Shown: positions 1-12,084 of the stretch, piece after piece
Position numbering within the stretch: position 1 is the stretch's first letter
Layout of the letters: each line of letters starts with the position of its first letter
NCBI GenBank assembly: GCA_023313575.1
Contig: JAJTTP010000019.1
Span: 790,606-854,605 of the forward strand
DNA length: 64,000 bases
Direction of reading: 5' to 3'
Origin: Eutypella sp. D-1
Taxonomy: Eukaryota; Ascomycota; Sordariomycetes; Xylariales; Diatrypaceae
Position numbers and translations under genes: made by a program
Notes under the pieces: generated by a model
What the model saw: the letters and a program-made list of their open reading frames with translations, nothing else
What the model was told of the DNA's origin: nothing
Database searches by the model: none

Positions 1-2186
1 CGTGTGCATAGCCGTAAAGTGCGTCGGCACATTTTCGTGGTCTATGCAGTTCCATTGTATCCACCAGCCCAATTGCCCGGTTACAAATAATGCCTGGCTG
101 AATGCGGAGATCTTTTTGTCGTTGCTCAAGAATGCTAGGATGGTCCGTTGCGTAGCGTCAGGGGATCTGAACTCTTGTGGCTGCGCAGGGACCAGCGGTT
201 TTGGGTCCCCAGCATGGTGGGCCTCTGTCGCAGCCATACGGGCATAATGTCCCCAGTTATGCACTGCATAATCACATAGAGGATTGGACTGTAACCGTTG
301 GTCGAACTCCTCAACCGAATCACAGGGTCCAGCTTCAAAGACATCCAACGAGAGGTATGTGACGCAGGTGTGGGCAATATTGGTCTGGGCATGGGGAAGC
401 CATTCCTTTTGTTTTGCTGCGAAAAACTCTTGTGCTGTGTGATGGACAAGCCTGACAATGTCGCTCTCAGTATCGAGGGTAACTATTCCAACACAAATAG
501 AAATGATATCCTCGATCTCCGATATGTTCTCATGGTCGAATTCAGGTTCACCTATCTCGACTGCAAGCGCATGTCGGAGCTCTATCGTAGTTACTGGCCT
601 CTGAGCGCAAACAATCCACGAGAGGGCTTGCTTGGCCAGCTTCACTTGATCAACAGCCTGCGCATCGATTCGATTCAGAGCCTCTTCGTATGTTTTCACG
701 TAGGCATCGGGACCAGAGGGTAGTCTTTTCAGAGCAGTCCGAACAGCCTTGGGTGATTGTTTGACAGCTAATGAGTCAAGGTGAAGTTGGGCCAACAGAA
801 ACCTATATAGAGAGATCAAAACGTGGAAGATCACTTGGAAAAGGGACAAACATACATGCCATCCACAGCCCTCACGATGTTGTCCCTTATTTCCTCTTGG
901 AGATCTGGTTTCCGTTGCACGAAAGACGGTAATTGTGGGATGCGGCTATCCACATACCTTCGCACGTCGTCGCGGTGGGCGCGGATTTCAAGTGACCGAC
1001 TGCCCACGAATATCTGCAGTATTTCAGGAATTAATCTCGATGTTGCAAATAAGTTGACGTTGTGTTCAACCTGGAGAGCAAATATTTCTTTCAAGAGAGT
1101 TGATCGGTGACCGTTGAGTGTCTGGCATTCATCGAGCGCGTCTACCACAACAAAAACCTTGACATATAACTGGCAAACCGACTGGAGTGTTGTAGATACG
1201 TCATCAAATGACGGGGGACCTTTTCCTTGATCCTCGTACTTGGAATAGAGAGCCTCCACACAATCCGGGAGAGATGACCGACGGTGGGATAACTGTTTGA
1301 GCAGATCCATAAGGAGGTATTTGACTGTTTGATCGCTGTGCCGTTTAAAATTACAATAGAGATATGCAACACCGACAGTTTCATTTCCTTCGAACCGTGT
1401 TATTAGGTTGTCGATTACGATTGAGGTTAGAATAGTCTTCCCGACACCAGGTATTCCGGGACAGAACAGCGTTTGCTTTGATGACCTGACCCAAGTAGTA
1501 AATTCAACCGAGCCTAGTAGCCATTGGCCTGTTCCCGCTTGACTTCGCTCGAAATAGTCACTCTGCTGGGTGGCGTAGTCAATTTGAGTGAGCCATTTTA
1601 CAATCTTTTCGCGGCTGCGAGCAGTTTTGTCTTCATTGCGGTCGCTGAGAATACCGTCTATGCCGTCCTTCAACCGCACGAGCTGACTCGAGTGGTTATG
1701 AACTGCCTCGATCAAATCTTCGAGCTTCCTCTTATTCTCTGTGGTCGTCTTTTTGATCTGCTGGATCAGCTTCCGGGAGTTATTTTGTAGGGCAAGCTCC
1801 AGCAATGCCTTCTCGCGCTCGATTGCCGCGAACATCTTCTCAGCCTCCTTCTCACTAAACGGCCATTTCAGGCCGACTAGAGTCTTCTGGATACCCTCCT
1901 TAGGCCGTAACTTCAGTTTGACCGTATTCAAAGCAGTCCACAGTCGACCAAGCGGCGCATCCGGAGCCTCGAGGGCTTCGACTGTCTCCAACCATGCCGT
2001 GCCCTCTTCAGAGTCGTCAACGTCATCCTTCAGCTGATGAAGGATGTATTCACATGCCCGAACCTCCTCGCGGAGGCGTTTTCGCTCCTTCGTGGCGCCA
2101 ATGGCTGTGTTGATATACCCAGCAACTGAGGCCGCTAGCTGGAGGACGGCGATAATGCTCGCCCCTGTGCTGAGTGGTTCCCCCAT
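1..2186 (-). CDS. NACHT-ankyrin STAND (NLR-like) protein, 3' part outside the window
   Basis: A STAND-class signalling ATPase of the kind tied to non-self recognition and programmed cell death in fungi; its ligand cannot be read. The start at 2186 gives MGEPLSTGASI, typical of these N-termini, rather than the upstream non-ATG codons. Residues 1-200 are helical and charged, with no recognised effector domain. The P-loop GIPGVGKT is at about 244-251 and the Walker B strand VFVVVDALDEC at about 344-354. A 53 bp intron (803-855) interrupts GMFLLAQLHLDSLA, the usual end of the NACHT module. After it come a winged-helix-like linker (residues HHTAQEFF) and, at the edge, THFTAMHT, which reads like the start of an ankyrin array. 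The repeats themselves lie outside, so ankyrin is inferred. Confident on NACHT. Confidence 0.88.
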
Positions 2187-2213
2187 ATTGGAGAGTCGCG
2201 CGTATGAGATCAA

Positions 2214-2780
2214 GGACGACCCGATCGCTTGAACGGCGTGATTTGGAGAGGCTTACAACTTGGATCTTCATCGTCCAGAGAGTTCAGTCCCTTGGCACGC
2301 TAAGGGACGACGTAAACATAGTAAATCCTACTCGAAAAGTTCTTTGATTGTGACTTAAGAGCTACTTTTTAGCCGGTCTAGTTGACCACGAGGCCATCGC
2401 TGGCTGGAAAAAATCGCACATTCCGAGAGAGGCATGGTGGTTCTTATAGGGTGACATTGTCGAGGGAATGCGGGAGTATATTTATCGTCCTATGGGGAAG
2501 TCAGCAGTGGCAGGTGGTCAGACATTGCCCTGGCTTACGTCAAGATAGCCAAATTATAACGTACTGAATGCAGGCGTTTGGCCGCCATTGGAAAGAGCTT
2601 GGGATCAACTAGGCGCCTCACTGTGTTGCGCTTACTGTAAAGTGGCGTAGAGACACGTATCACTTTAGCAGTGACCAAGAGAAAGGAATCCGTCACCATC
2701 TAGCCACGATCGTGATCGTAGCACTCGTTAATATATGGGCTGTCGCTATATGTGGACAGTGATCATCCTTGCTCTTAGTC
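2214..2780. other. Intergenic, upstream of the NACHT gene
   Basis: Normal base composition up to about 2780, with no credible coding frame or RNA gene. It is the promoter side of the NACHT gene and ends where the direct repeat of the RIP-mutated element begins. Confidence 0.5.
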
Positions 2781-2992
2781 AACTATTATTGGTAGGTACG
2801 TACGTAAAGGAAAGAGATAACAATAACAATAATAAAAGGTGGTAAAACTGATGTAATATTCTGGTTTAAAGTTTATCTATTTATTTAAAAAGGATATAAG
2901 CAAAACCCGTATCCTTATATAAACGGGAAATAAATATATAAATACTTTTTATTAATATATAAGCTTATACTAATAACTATTAATAATTAACA
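2781..2992 (+). repeat. Left terminal direct repeat of the RIP element
   Basis: Pairs with 8395-8596. Its outer part (2781 to about 2875) keeps normal composition; its inner part is mutated. Examples: ggatataagc here against ggatacgggc in the right copy, and ctattaataattaac against ccattaacaaccaac. Nearly all differences are C to T or G to A. Length differs by a small AAC/AAT microsatellite gap near 2820-2835. Confidence 0.75.
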
Positions 2993-5900
2993 TTTATTTA
3001 TTTTTTCGTAATTAATTATAAATTATTTTTAAAATAAAAAATAAATAAATAAGTAAGTAAATAAATTAAATAAATAATTAAATAATTAAATAATAAACGT
3101 TAATAATATTACTTTTATTTTATTTATCCCTTTAGTTTTAAAATAATCTGGTTATTTTTAATAAACGTTTTTATAGCTTTATTAAAAGTAGCTTTTATTA
3201 TAGCATCGGTAAAATTATAAATGTTATAAATTTATCGAATATCGTTAATTTTTTTATTTTCGTAAAATTATTTTAATGCTATTAAATCGATTATTAACCT
3301 TTTTTTATTAATATTATTTATTTATATTAAATATTAATATAAAAAGAAAAAATTAATATATAAAATTAATAAAGCCCGGGGAAGTAATAAACGCGTTAAA
3401 ATAATATTTAATATATAATATAAAACATATTTTACGTTAAAACTTTAAACTATTTTATATATTTTATTAATTAAAACGTTACGGGTAACGCGTTTATATT
3501 TAATAAATAATTAATAAATAATGTTATTTTTAATATTAAATTTATTATCGTAATTTTTTAATTTTTTATTATTTAAAATAATAATATAACCGATTTACGA
3601 ATTTATATTTTTATTATTAACGAATAAATTATTAATAAAAATATATAACTTTAATTTAATAAGGTTTAATTCGATATAATTAAATCCGCGATTTTTATTA
3701 TTTATTTATTATTTAATTTTAACGTTTAATATTTTAATTCTTTTAAAACCGGGTTTAATATATTATATTACCGTAAAATAATCGAATATAGCCTTTAATT
3801 AATAAATAAAAAAAATAAAAACTTTACGTATTTATTATTTAACGTATTTTTTTTATTAATTCCGGAAAGAATGCTTTTAATTTTAAAAGTTTTAACTTTT
3901 CGGTTTATCCTTTTTATATAATAAACATTTTATATTCGCGGATAATAATTTATAAACCGTTAAAATCTTCGGTCGATCCGTTTTTTAATATTTTTTATAG
4001 CCGTGCTTTAATCTTTATTTTATTAAATGCTTTATTTTTTAAAATTAAAAAATTTATATTACCGATATTAAAAATATCGTTTATTTAAAATCCCGTAATC
4101 CCGAATAGTTTTAAGTCCGATATTAATAAATAAAGGTTAAATGCTAATAATTTTATATATAATTTTTATTAATAATATTATAAATAAATTTTAAATTAAT
4201 AAATGCCCGATTTTATAAATTTATATAATAATTTAATAATATATAATAACATATTTTTAAAATATTTACTTTTTAATTTAATAAATAATTATATAAAAAT
4301 AATCCGTTATATCGGCGTTTTAAATTAAGTATAAGTTATAATAATATTTTTTATTATAACTTTTATTTTTTAAGCCGTAAAATAAAAGCTATTATTAAAA
4401 TAAAACGTTAATTAATTTATTAAATAATAAATATATAAATTATAATAAAAGCTTTATCGGGGTTTTTATATTTTTAAATAATTAATTATAACTTTTTATA
4501 TAATAATAAAATGTTTTTATTTTTTATTTCGTAAATTATTTTTAATTTAAAAATTATTATACCTTAATAATTAACGGCGTTATATATTTCGGGTTATAAT
4601 ATACCTTTTTTAAATAAGGCGTTTAATTCCTTAAAGTTAAAAACTTCGAATAGCTTTTTAAACGTTACGATTTTTTTATTTATTTTAAGTTTAAAAGTTA
4701 ATATTTTATCGGTTTTTCTTTTAATGTTAACGTATTAAAGATTTATATATATTTTTTCGATTTTTATATTAAAAATAATTATTAGCTTTTTTTTTAATTA
4801 AGTATAAAGTTTAACGTATAAGCTTTAAAATATTACCGTATTTTTTATTATTTTCGAATTTATTATTATATTTTTATTAATAACCGTAATAACTTTAAAA
4901 AAGCTTTTTTAATTTTTTTTTATATATAAGTATTTTATTACTTAAAAAGTCTTTTTTAAAAATGTTTTTTATATATTCGGGTTATTTTTAATATTTAATA
5001 CGTTTTAAACCGATTTTTATGCTTTAATGTTTTTAACCTTTATTATAACTTTTTATATTATTTAAGCTTTTTAAATTTATATTAATCCGAAAATAAGCTT
5101 TATAAATTAATAAAATAAAAATAAAACCGTTAAAATTAATTATATTATTAATTACTTTTATTATTATTTATAAACGTAATACTTTTAATTTAATACTTTT
5201 AAATTTTTTAATAATAATTTTATAAGCTTTACGGGTAAGATTATAATATTTTTCCATTTTACCGATAAATTAATATGTTTTTATTAACACTTAATAATAA
5301 ATAATCTTAATAAAATATATTTTATTACGGAACTTAATATTATCGAAATTTATACCCGCGTTATAAATAATAATATCCGGGGGTTTTAAATATATTTTAT
5401 ATTTTTTTAATTAATATATTTTTTATAAAACGTATTATTTAAAATTTTATAACTATATCGATAACGTAAAAGATAAGCTTTTTATTTAAGTATATTATAT
5501 TAATAATTATTTTAAAATTAAAATTTATTTTTAAATTCTTTAAATTAAATTTAAACCTTTAAAATGTTTTACTTTTAATTTAATAATAATAATAAAACTG
5601 ATTAATTTTTTAAAAAACGTTAATTTCGATATCGTATTTTACTTTATTTAAAAAGTCGTATAATTTATTAATAAATAAATATCCGAAACGTATATAAATT
5701 TTACATAATTTTATTTTTATAAAATAAATACTATCGTTAAATTTAAATTATAAATATTTTTATTTTTAAATAATATTAGTTATTATATTATTTTTACCGA
5801 TTAATTAATTAATAACGTTATTAAAATATATATTAAATTAATTTATATTTTTAATCAATATTAAAAATAAGGTATTTATTTTTATTACGCAAAAATTAAT

Positions 5901-7520
5901 TTAACCGAAAAAAGTATTAACCGAGATTATACCGAATAATTTAATACGGGGTTTATTTCCGAAACGGATATTAATTTCTTTTATATAATTTTTATCCATT
6001 TTTAATTATTAATTAAAGTATTTTTTATTAAAATAAAATATTATCTTTTTCCGGTAATAAATATTTTAACCGTATTTATATCCGGTATAACTTTTTAAAA
6101 CACGTTTTTAATATATTTATTTAAAATAAACATAATATCGGGTGTATTATTTTGTATAATCGGTAAAAAAAATCGATTCGATATTAAAAAGCTTAATTAA
6201 ATTAATAAATAGCCGTAAAATATTAATTATTATCCGAATAATTAAAATATTTTACGGTAATTTCTTTTTTATATTTTAAAATAGGTTTATTTTTTTTATA
6301 CTTAATAAAGAAAACGGTATAATTATTACGGCGGGATATTTTTTTAACTTTTTATTAAATTTTTACTTTTTTACGTTCCCGTTTTAAATGCTTAATAAAT
6401 TAATATCTTTTTTTTTATATATTTAATATTTACGTTTTTATTATCGGTCGGGTTTTTTTTTCTTTTAATAATATTTTTTACCTTTATTATTTCGGTAATA
6501 TTTACGGTTAACGTAAAAAGCGTTATTATTATCGTTATTATTATTATTATTACTTTTATTAATTATATATTAATTAACTCCTTTTATAACTTTATAAATA
6601 TTAATTAAAGCCCGTAATTTATTTATAAAGTTTTTAAAATAAGTAATAAATTTAAAAAAGGTATATTAAAATTAAAGGATTATACGGTAAACTCGGTATA
6701 TAACGGTTATTAATTATTATTTTTTTCGAAATTTAAACTTTAATATTTTTTAATATAAAGAAAATTTATTAAATATAATTTAAATTATTTTTAAATTATT
6801 TTTACCGGCGTTTTTAATTTTAATACTAAAAAAGATTATAAAAATTTAATTATAATAATATTAAATTTTATTTTATTCGGTATTAAAATAATATTTTATT
6901 ATAAAATATATATCGGTAAATATTAAATAATAAAGGATATTATAAAAAAAATATAATATTATACGTTTTAATAAAATAATTAAAAATATAACGTAAAACT
7001 GCGTTTATTAAATACCGTTAATATAATATATATTAAAAAAAATCGGAATTTATTTTTTAAAATATTATAAACTTTTCGCGTATAATTATTCTTTTTATTT
7101 TAAACCTTTTAAAATTATTTTATAATAATTAATAAATATAGTTTATTTAAAACTTTTATTAATTATTAATAAATATTAAGGTCCGACTTAATAATAAATT
7201 AAATCCCGGGGTAAATTTAAATATTATTTAATAAAAGGAATTATAATTTTTTAAAATTTTTACGGGCCCCGGTTTTTTATTTAAAATAATCGGTAAAAAA
7301 AGGAAAAAAAAGGTTATATTAAAAGTTAATATTTTTTATATTATTTAAGTTTTATAACATATAAATTAATTTAAATTCCTTTTTAAAAAGACGGTCCGGT
7401 TATCCTTTTTTATCGTTAAATATAACTATTCCAAAGGTTATTAATATTATTTTATTAATTAAAAGGGGTAATTTAATATGCCCGGGTAAAACGGGTAAAT
7501 CGGATAATTATAAAAATATT

Positions 7521-7612
7521 TAAATTAAAAGTATTTTAAATAAAAGTATTAATACGGGTATTTTAAATTAAAAGTATTTTAAATAAAAGTATTAATACGG
7601 GTATTTTAAATT
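7521..7612. repeat. 43 bp tandem repeat inside the RIP block
   Basis: A 43 bp unit beginning taaattaaaagtattttaaa starts at 7521 and again at 7564, then runs into a partial third copy. The two full units are identical by eye, unlike the degraded surroundings, so the duplication probably postdates the mutation. It is not a CRISPR array: there are no spacers. Confidence 0.75.
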
Positions 7613-8394
7613 AGTATTTCCGGGAAAAAGTTATATAAGTTATAAAAAAAAAGGTTATATAAATTAAATAAAAAAGGTAATATTATTTATATAAAAAAAG
7701 GTTATTACGTAAACGAAAAAGGTTAAAATTAAACCTATTTAAAAAATAAAAGATTATTAAATATTAAAAAAACGTTAATTACTAAAAGAATATTAAGCAT
7801 TATTAAAATATTTAATATTTTATAAAATTTTAAACGTTCCGGGTTAAAATTTAAATTAATAATATACAGTTAATCCGGGGTAAAAATATATTAAGAAAAA
7901 TGTTAATTAAAAGCGTATTTTAAAAATTGCCGTAAAAGGTTAAATAATAAAATAAACGGGGTTATTATTTTATATAATTTAATTTATGCCGTTAAAATTT
8001 TTAATTAACTATTTTAAAATAGTTAATATTAAAGTTTACCGGACGGTTTTTTAACCGTCCCGAACCGAATAATAAAATATATAAATAATTTATAAAATTA
8101 TAAATAAATTAGTCCGTATTTTATATTATAAATTAATACTTTTTATATTAACGTATAAAGTTTATATTATTTTTTTTAACGTATACGTTTTAAAATAAAG
8201 TTAAAAAGTTAAACGAAAATATTTATAATAATAATATTAAAAATAAAAAAAAGTTATTATCCGTTATAAAAATAAACGGGGAAAAATAATAATAAAAATT
8301 TATTAATAATATTAATACGAAAAAATCTTTAAATTATTATAATAATAACTTTTTTAACTTTATTAATTTATATTATTAATTATTTAATAATATT

Positions 8395-8596
8395 AATTAA
8401 TATTAATAAATATATACGTAAAAAAAATTAATAATATAAAAGGTAATAAAATTAATATTATATTTTGGTTTAAAGTTTATTTATTTATTTAAAAAGGATA
8501 CGGGCAAAGCCCGTATCCTTATATAAACGGGAGATAAGTACATAGGTACATCTTACTGGTATATGGGTCCATACCAGTGACCATTAACAACCAACA
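8395..8596 (+). repeat. Right terminal direct repeat of the RIP element
   Basis: Pairs with 2781-2992. Here the inner (left) part is mutated and the outer (right) part, from about 8490, is normal, the mirror image of the left copy. It ends ...accaaca at 8596, immediately before the ankyrin reading frame. It holds a perfect hairpin (8494-8520) followed by TATATAAACGGG. Confidence 0.75.
8494..8520. repeat. Perfect 12 bp-arm hairpin next to a TATA box
   Basis: AAGGATACGGGC, three A bases, then GCCCGTATCCTT. The TATATAAA box follows at once. In the left repeat (about 2890-2916) the left arm is damaged by G to A and C to T changes. It may be part of the LTR promoter or a simple structural feature; function unknown. 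Confidence 0.7.
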
Positions 8597-8601
8597 AGAA
8601 C

Positions 8602-9135
8602 GAAGCCGTTATAATTGCGCTACTGGAAACTAAAGGCGTGGATCCGGACTCGAAAGATAACGCTGGTCGAACGCCGCTCTCATAGGCCGCGGGATCTCTG
8701 TGGTATCCGTGGGAAAATGTGCATACTGGAGTACTATCACGTTTGCTGGCCTGGGACGGTGTCAAGGTAGACGCGAAACATAAGAGTGGCAGGACTTCGC
8801 TCTCACATGCTGTCGCCGGTGCTTGGCTTGCTGCCACCGGTGGTTGGCAGGCTGTCGCTACTATGCGGTTACTGTTGGCAAACGAACAAGTCGACATCAA
8901 CTCCAAGGACAACGACGGGCGGACACCGTTGTCGCACGCGGCGCTAGGCGGCAGCGTAGGAGTCGTCGAGTTACTGATCACAGCCGACGGTATAGACATC
9001 AATTCCACTGATAACGATGGCCAGACGGCGCTAGCTCTGGCTACCAAAGCTAGCGATGATATACCATCACCACCTTGGAGAAAGAAACGTCATAGGAAAG
9101 TGGTGCAGGCGCTCAGCTCCCTGACAATAATTTGA
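8602..9135 (+). pseudogene. Ankyrin-repeat fragment with internal stop
   Basis: One frame gives about four ankyrin units with spaced consensus pieces (KDNAGRTPLS, KHKSGRTSLSHAV, KDNDGRTPLSHAA, TDNDGQTALALA), typical of the C-terminal arrays of fungal NACHT-ankyrin proteins. A TAG stop at 8683-8685 falls where LS-W-AA is usual. TGG to TAG is a CpA to TpA change on the opposite strand, as RIP makes. There is no start codon or N-terminal domain; the frame begins right at the edge of the RIP element. After the repeats a basic tail (RKKRHRKVVQAL) ends at 9135. Probably the 3' end of an NLR-like gene broken by the element. A downstream mini-gene starting at 8719 is possible but unlikely. Confidence 0.75.
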
Positions 9136-10359
9136 CCTTAATTACTTCTCTTTATACAGATTATATAGTTCATAGTAGATAGATCAATCCTACCATCAAG
9201 TTTTCTTCTCATTTTCCACATCTTGAAGAGGTCACTAGTGGTAGCTTATCGGGCCCCCGCCAAAATAAATGGCCCAATTACGGTATTTACCTACCTAGGC
9301 GGCTAGGTACCTAGCTCGGTATGCCTACCTCCGAGAATGTAGAAGCTGAAAGGTACCTACTTACATGTATGTAGGTAGCTTTACCTACCTTATCAGCACG
9401 CCATCGTGCGACCATTACTGTATTCAGGTGATGATGTGACTTGTATACTTTTGAGCAGGTGCGGCACCCTGCCTTTCTTGCTCCATCTCACATTACTTAA
9501 GTAGGCATATATAGTCTCTAAGATTATTTCAGTATCACCTCGTATATGACAAGCGGTGCATAGCGTTGCATAGGCTATAGTCCTCCCTAAGCCTCCTTGA
9601 AAGTGATCTTACTACATAAGGCATTACCTACATACCTACATCGGTAGATAGTAAGTAGGCAACATGCGCCGGCCGGTATGTCCTGATACACAACATGCTG
9701 CAAAGCTTGGGGGTGATATAGATGTCTATGTATGCATATGGGACATTGGCCATAGGTATCATGTAGGCCGGCGTCGGTGCTACACCCCGCCCAACCTACA
9801 CAATATCAAGAATACCTAGTGTGTATTTTACATGTAGGTCGGTCTTTAGTAAAATCGCCACGTTCCTACTTGTCTATATATACTTGTGTTCATACACATG
9901 CAACGCATGTAGATACAACGCGGCGCAAACAGGGCAGTCTGCAAAGATAGCCACCAGCTTGGTGTCGCCATGCCAGATCATGTACTTGGCACTGATACGT
10001 CAGTATCCTTGCATTAGGAGACGCTAGAAGGTGTAAATGTACATGAGCTAAGGTGAGAGAATGGTCCCTATTCACCTACCCCCTTACATTTACATTAAGT
10101 AAGGGGGCGGAAGATGATGTGACTAGGTAATACTCCAACGTTGTAAATGAGGCTCTAATCAAACAGCCACTCCCGCCTTCGCGCTTTCACAGATAATAAA
10201 ATACTATAGAGGCTAGGTTTTATTTTCGTCCACCTTGTTTCCAACATCCCTGGTTAACGGTATTTTCCAACTTAGGGGCTTTCACAGACATATCTACCAA
10301 CGTTTCTTGCCTCACTGGCCGGATCTACACCTACGCATGTCTCAATAGCCAATTTCGAC
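9136..10359. other. Intergenic, TAGGTA-rich low complexity
   Basis: No credible gene. Around 9285-9395 and 9620-9660 there are many overlapping GTAGGTA/TACCTA words and short palindromes such as TACCTAGGTA. The same words recur near 19255, 21060 and 53930. The part from about 10200 is promoter and leader of the FAD oxidoreductase. Confidence 0.5.
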
Positions 10360-12044
10360 ATGAGTCATACTAAGGTAGGCCAGGCTATCTCAGCCCTCAG
10401 ACAGGCCTTACCGGGTGCTCATTTAGTCACACCCGAGGCGGCTGAAGAATACCAATCCCTGAACAACAGCTATCTCTCGGGATTCGAGAGCGATTTGTCT
10501 CCTTCTTGTATCTTTCTCCCCCGGTCGAAGGAGGAGGTCGCTGTGTTCGTTCGGACGCTTCAACCATTTATTGGTCACGTCCAATTTGCCATTCGCGCTG
10601 CCGGGCGACAGCCTTTGCCCGGATGTGCCAATGTCCAAGACGGCATCACAGTGGATCTTCGATCAGTGAAAGGTATTGATGTTCAAGATGGCCATGTTCA
10701 GATTGCCGCCGGTGAGTCCTGGGGATCCGTCTATGAGCATCTAGAGCCCCATGGCCTGGGCGTCACCGGGGGCAAATCAACGACATGCGGTATCGGGGGC
10801 CTGGCAACGCAAGGTATGTACGAACTGCTTAACTCAACATATATGAAGACGTAGTACCTAAAGTAACCGATGTCTTTCTGCCTATTATCAGGTGGTCTCT
10901 CGTTTTATTCAACCCGGGAAGGCTTCATATGCGACAACGTTATCAATTTCGAGGTTGTCGTAGCCTCAGGCGAAATCCTGAATGCGAACTGCCAAAAGAA
11001 TCCTGACCTTTGGGTGGCGTTGCGGGGCGGTGGAAACAATCTTGGTATGGAATCCATCTCGCTTGATGTTGTTCGATCTAGTAGTATTTTGTCAGAAGAC
11101 CACATCAAGGCTTAGTCTGACCAATCGAATATTATAGGTATCGTCACCCGCTTTGATCTTCGGACGTTCAAGCAAGAACCTATGTACGCGGGCATGGTGT
11201 GGTACTATAAGCCAAGCTTTGCAGACCAGATGACTGCTCTGGTGAAAGAGCTTACATCGCCCACTGCTAGTGTCGAAACACACCTTATGCTCAGTATCGC
11301 CTACGCCCAAGTTTTCAACAATGGAAATGACGTCGTCTGCCTTAACCAGCTCTATTATACTCAGCCTGTCCAAGACCCTCCTGCTCTGGCTCCTTTCACT
11401 CATGTCCAGCCACAGAGAGCCGAGATGAACACTATGAAAATCCAGACGCTTGTCCAGGCCGCCACGGAGCAATCAAACGCGGGACAGAGTATGATCAGGT
11501 GCGTCCCACTTATCCATCCTATACCATGACTCCTACTAAGCTAAGAAATGGTCTTGTTAGGTGTCTCTACATGAATCTTACTGTCAAAGCTGACGTAGAA
11601 ACACTAATCACGGGCGGTGACATTTGGTGCGAAGAGTTGGATTTGGTGAAGGACGCAGCCGGTCTCATGTGCTCCTATACCTTGCAACCGTACCCAGTGT
11701 CCCAGCTCCAAAGAGGCACTGCAAATGGTGGCAACGTGTTGGGTCTAGAACCCACTAGCGGCCCTGTTGTCAACGTCTTGCTGTTGACATACTGGACCGA
11801 AAAGAGCGATGACGAGCGACTGACTGGGTTCATGAAGAGGGCCTTGAAGCGTATCGAACAGAATGCTGACGCCAAATGCCAGTTGGTTCCTTACATTTAC
11901 TGGAACTATGCCTTCTCTCACCAAGATGCCCTCCGGTCTTATGGTGAGGAGAATGTGTACAAGCTGCAGGAAGCTAGCAGGAAGTACGATCCGAATGGGA
12001 TGTTCCAGACTGCATGTCCGGGTGGTTTCAAGCTATTCAAGTAG
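10360..12044 (+). CDS. FAD-linked oxidoreductase (VAO/BBE family), probably non-covalent FAD
   Basis: Four exons (10360-10813, 10892-11044, 11138-11498, 11561-12044), all introns GT-AG, give 483 residues, the usual length for fungal berberine-bridge-like oxidases. The FAD-binding (PCMH-type) domain spans about 45-215: SCIFLPRSKEEV, a GGKSTTCGIGGLATQGG loop near 137-153 and ALRGGGNNLG near 198. The C-terminal BBE segment (YGEENVYKLQEASRKYDPNGMF) is near 445-470. In the segment that normally reads R-x-G-G-H and bonds FAD covalently, this protein has R-A-A-G-R (79-83), so the linking His is replaced by Arg. No clear signal peptide. Substrate unknown; relatives oxidise alcohols, sugars or alkaloid-like metabolites. 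No biosynthetic backbone gene is nearby. Confidence 0.9.
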
Positions 12045-12084
12045 ATACATAGTGTAGGAGGTCATGGTCGCCATAGAGCGCTCA

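Larger units (their letters stand above)
2781..8596. mobile_element. RIP-mutated transposable element with direct terminal repeats (LTR-like)
   Basis: Between about 2860 and 8540 the sequence is extremely A/T-rich. CA and TG dinucleotides are almost absent while CG is retained. That pattern is expected from RIP (C to T, preferentially in CpA, on both strands). No open frame of 60 codons survives on any strand. The ends carry about 205 bp of related sequence in the same orientation (2781-2992 and 8395-8596), and the right copy contains a TATATAAA box, so an LTR retrotransposon of about 5.8 kb is the best reading. No TG terminus or target-site duplication could be fixed at the left end, and no reverse-transcriptase motif is readable, so the class is uncertain. 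It separates the NACHT gene from an ankyrin fragment. Confidence 0.8.

Noticed and set aside
7521..7612. CRISPR-like repeat
   Set aside because: Contiguous 43 bp units with no spacers, in a fungal RIP block; a simple tandem duplication.
8553..9047. 164-codon minus-strand open frame opposite the ankyrin fragment
   Set aside because: It is the complement of an ankyrin-coding strand; the plus strand explains the sequence and the minus translation has no family character.
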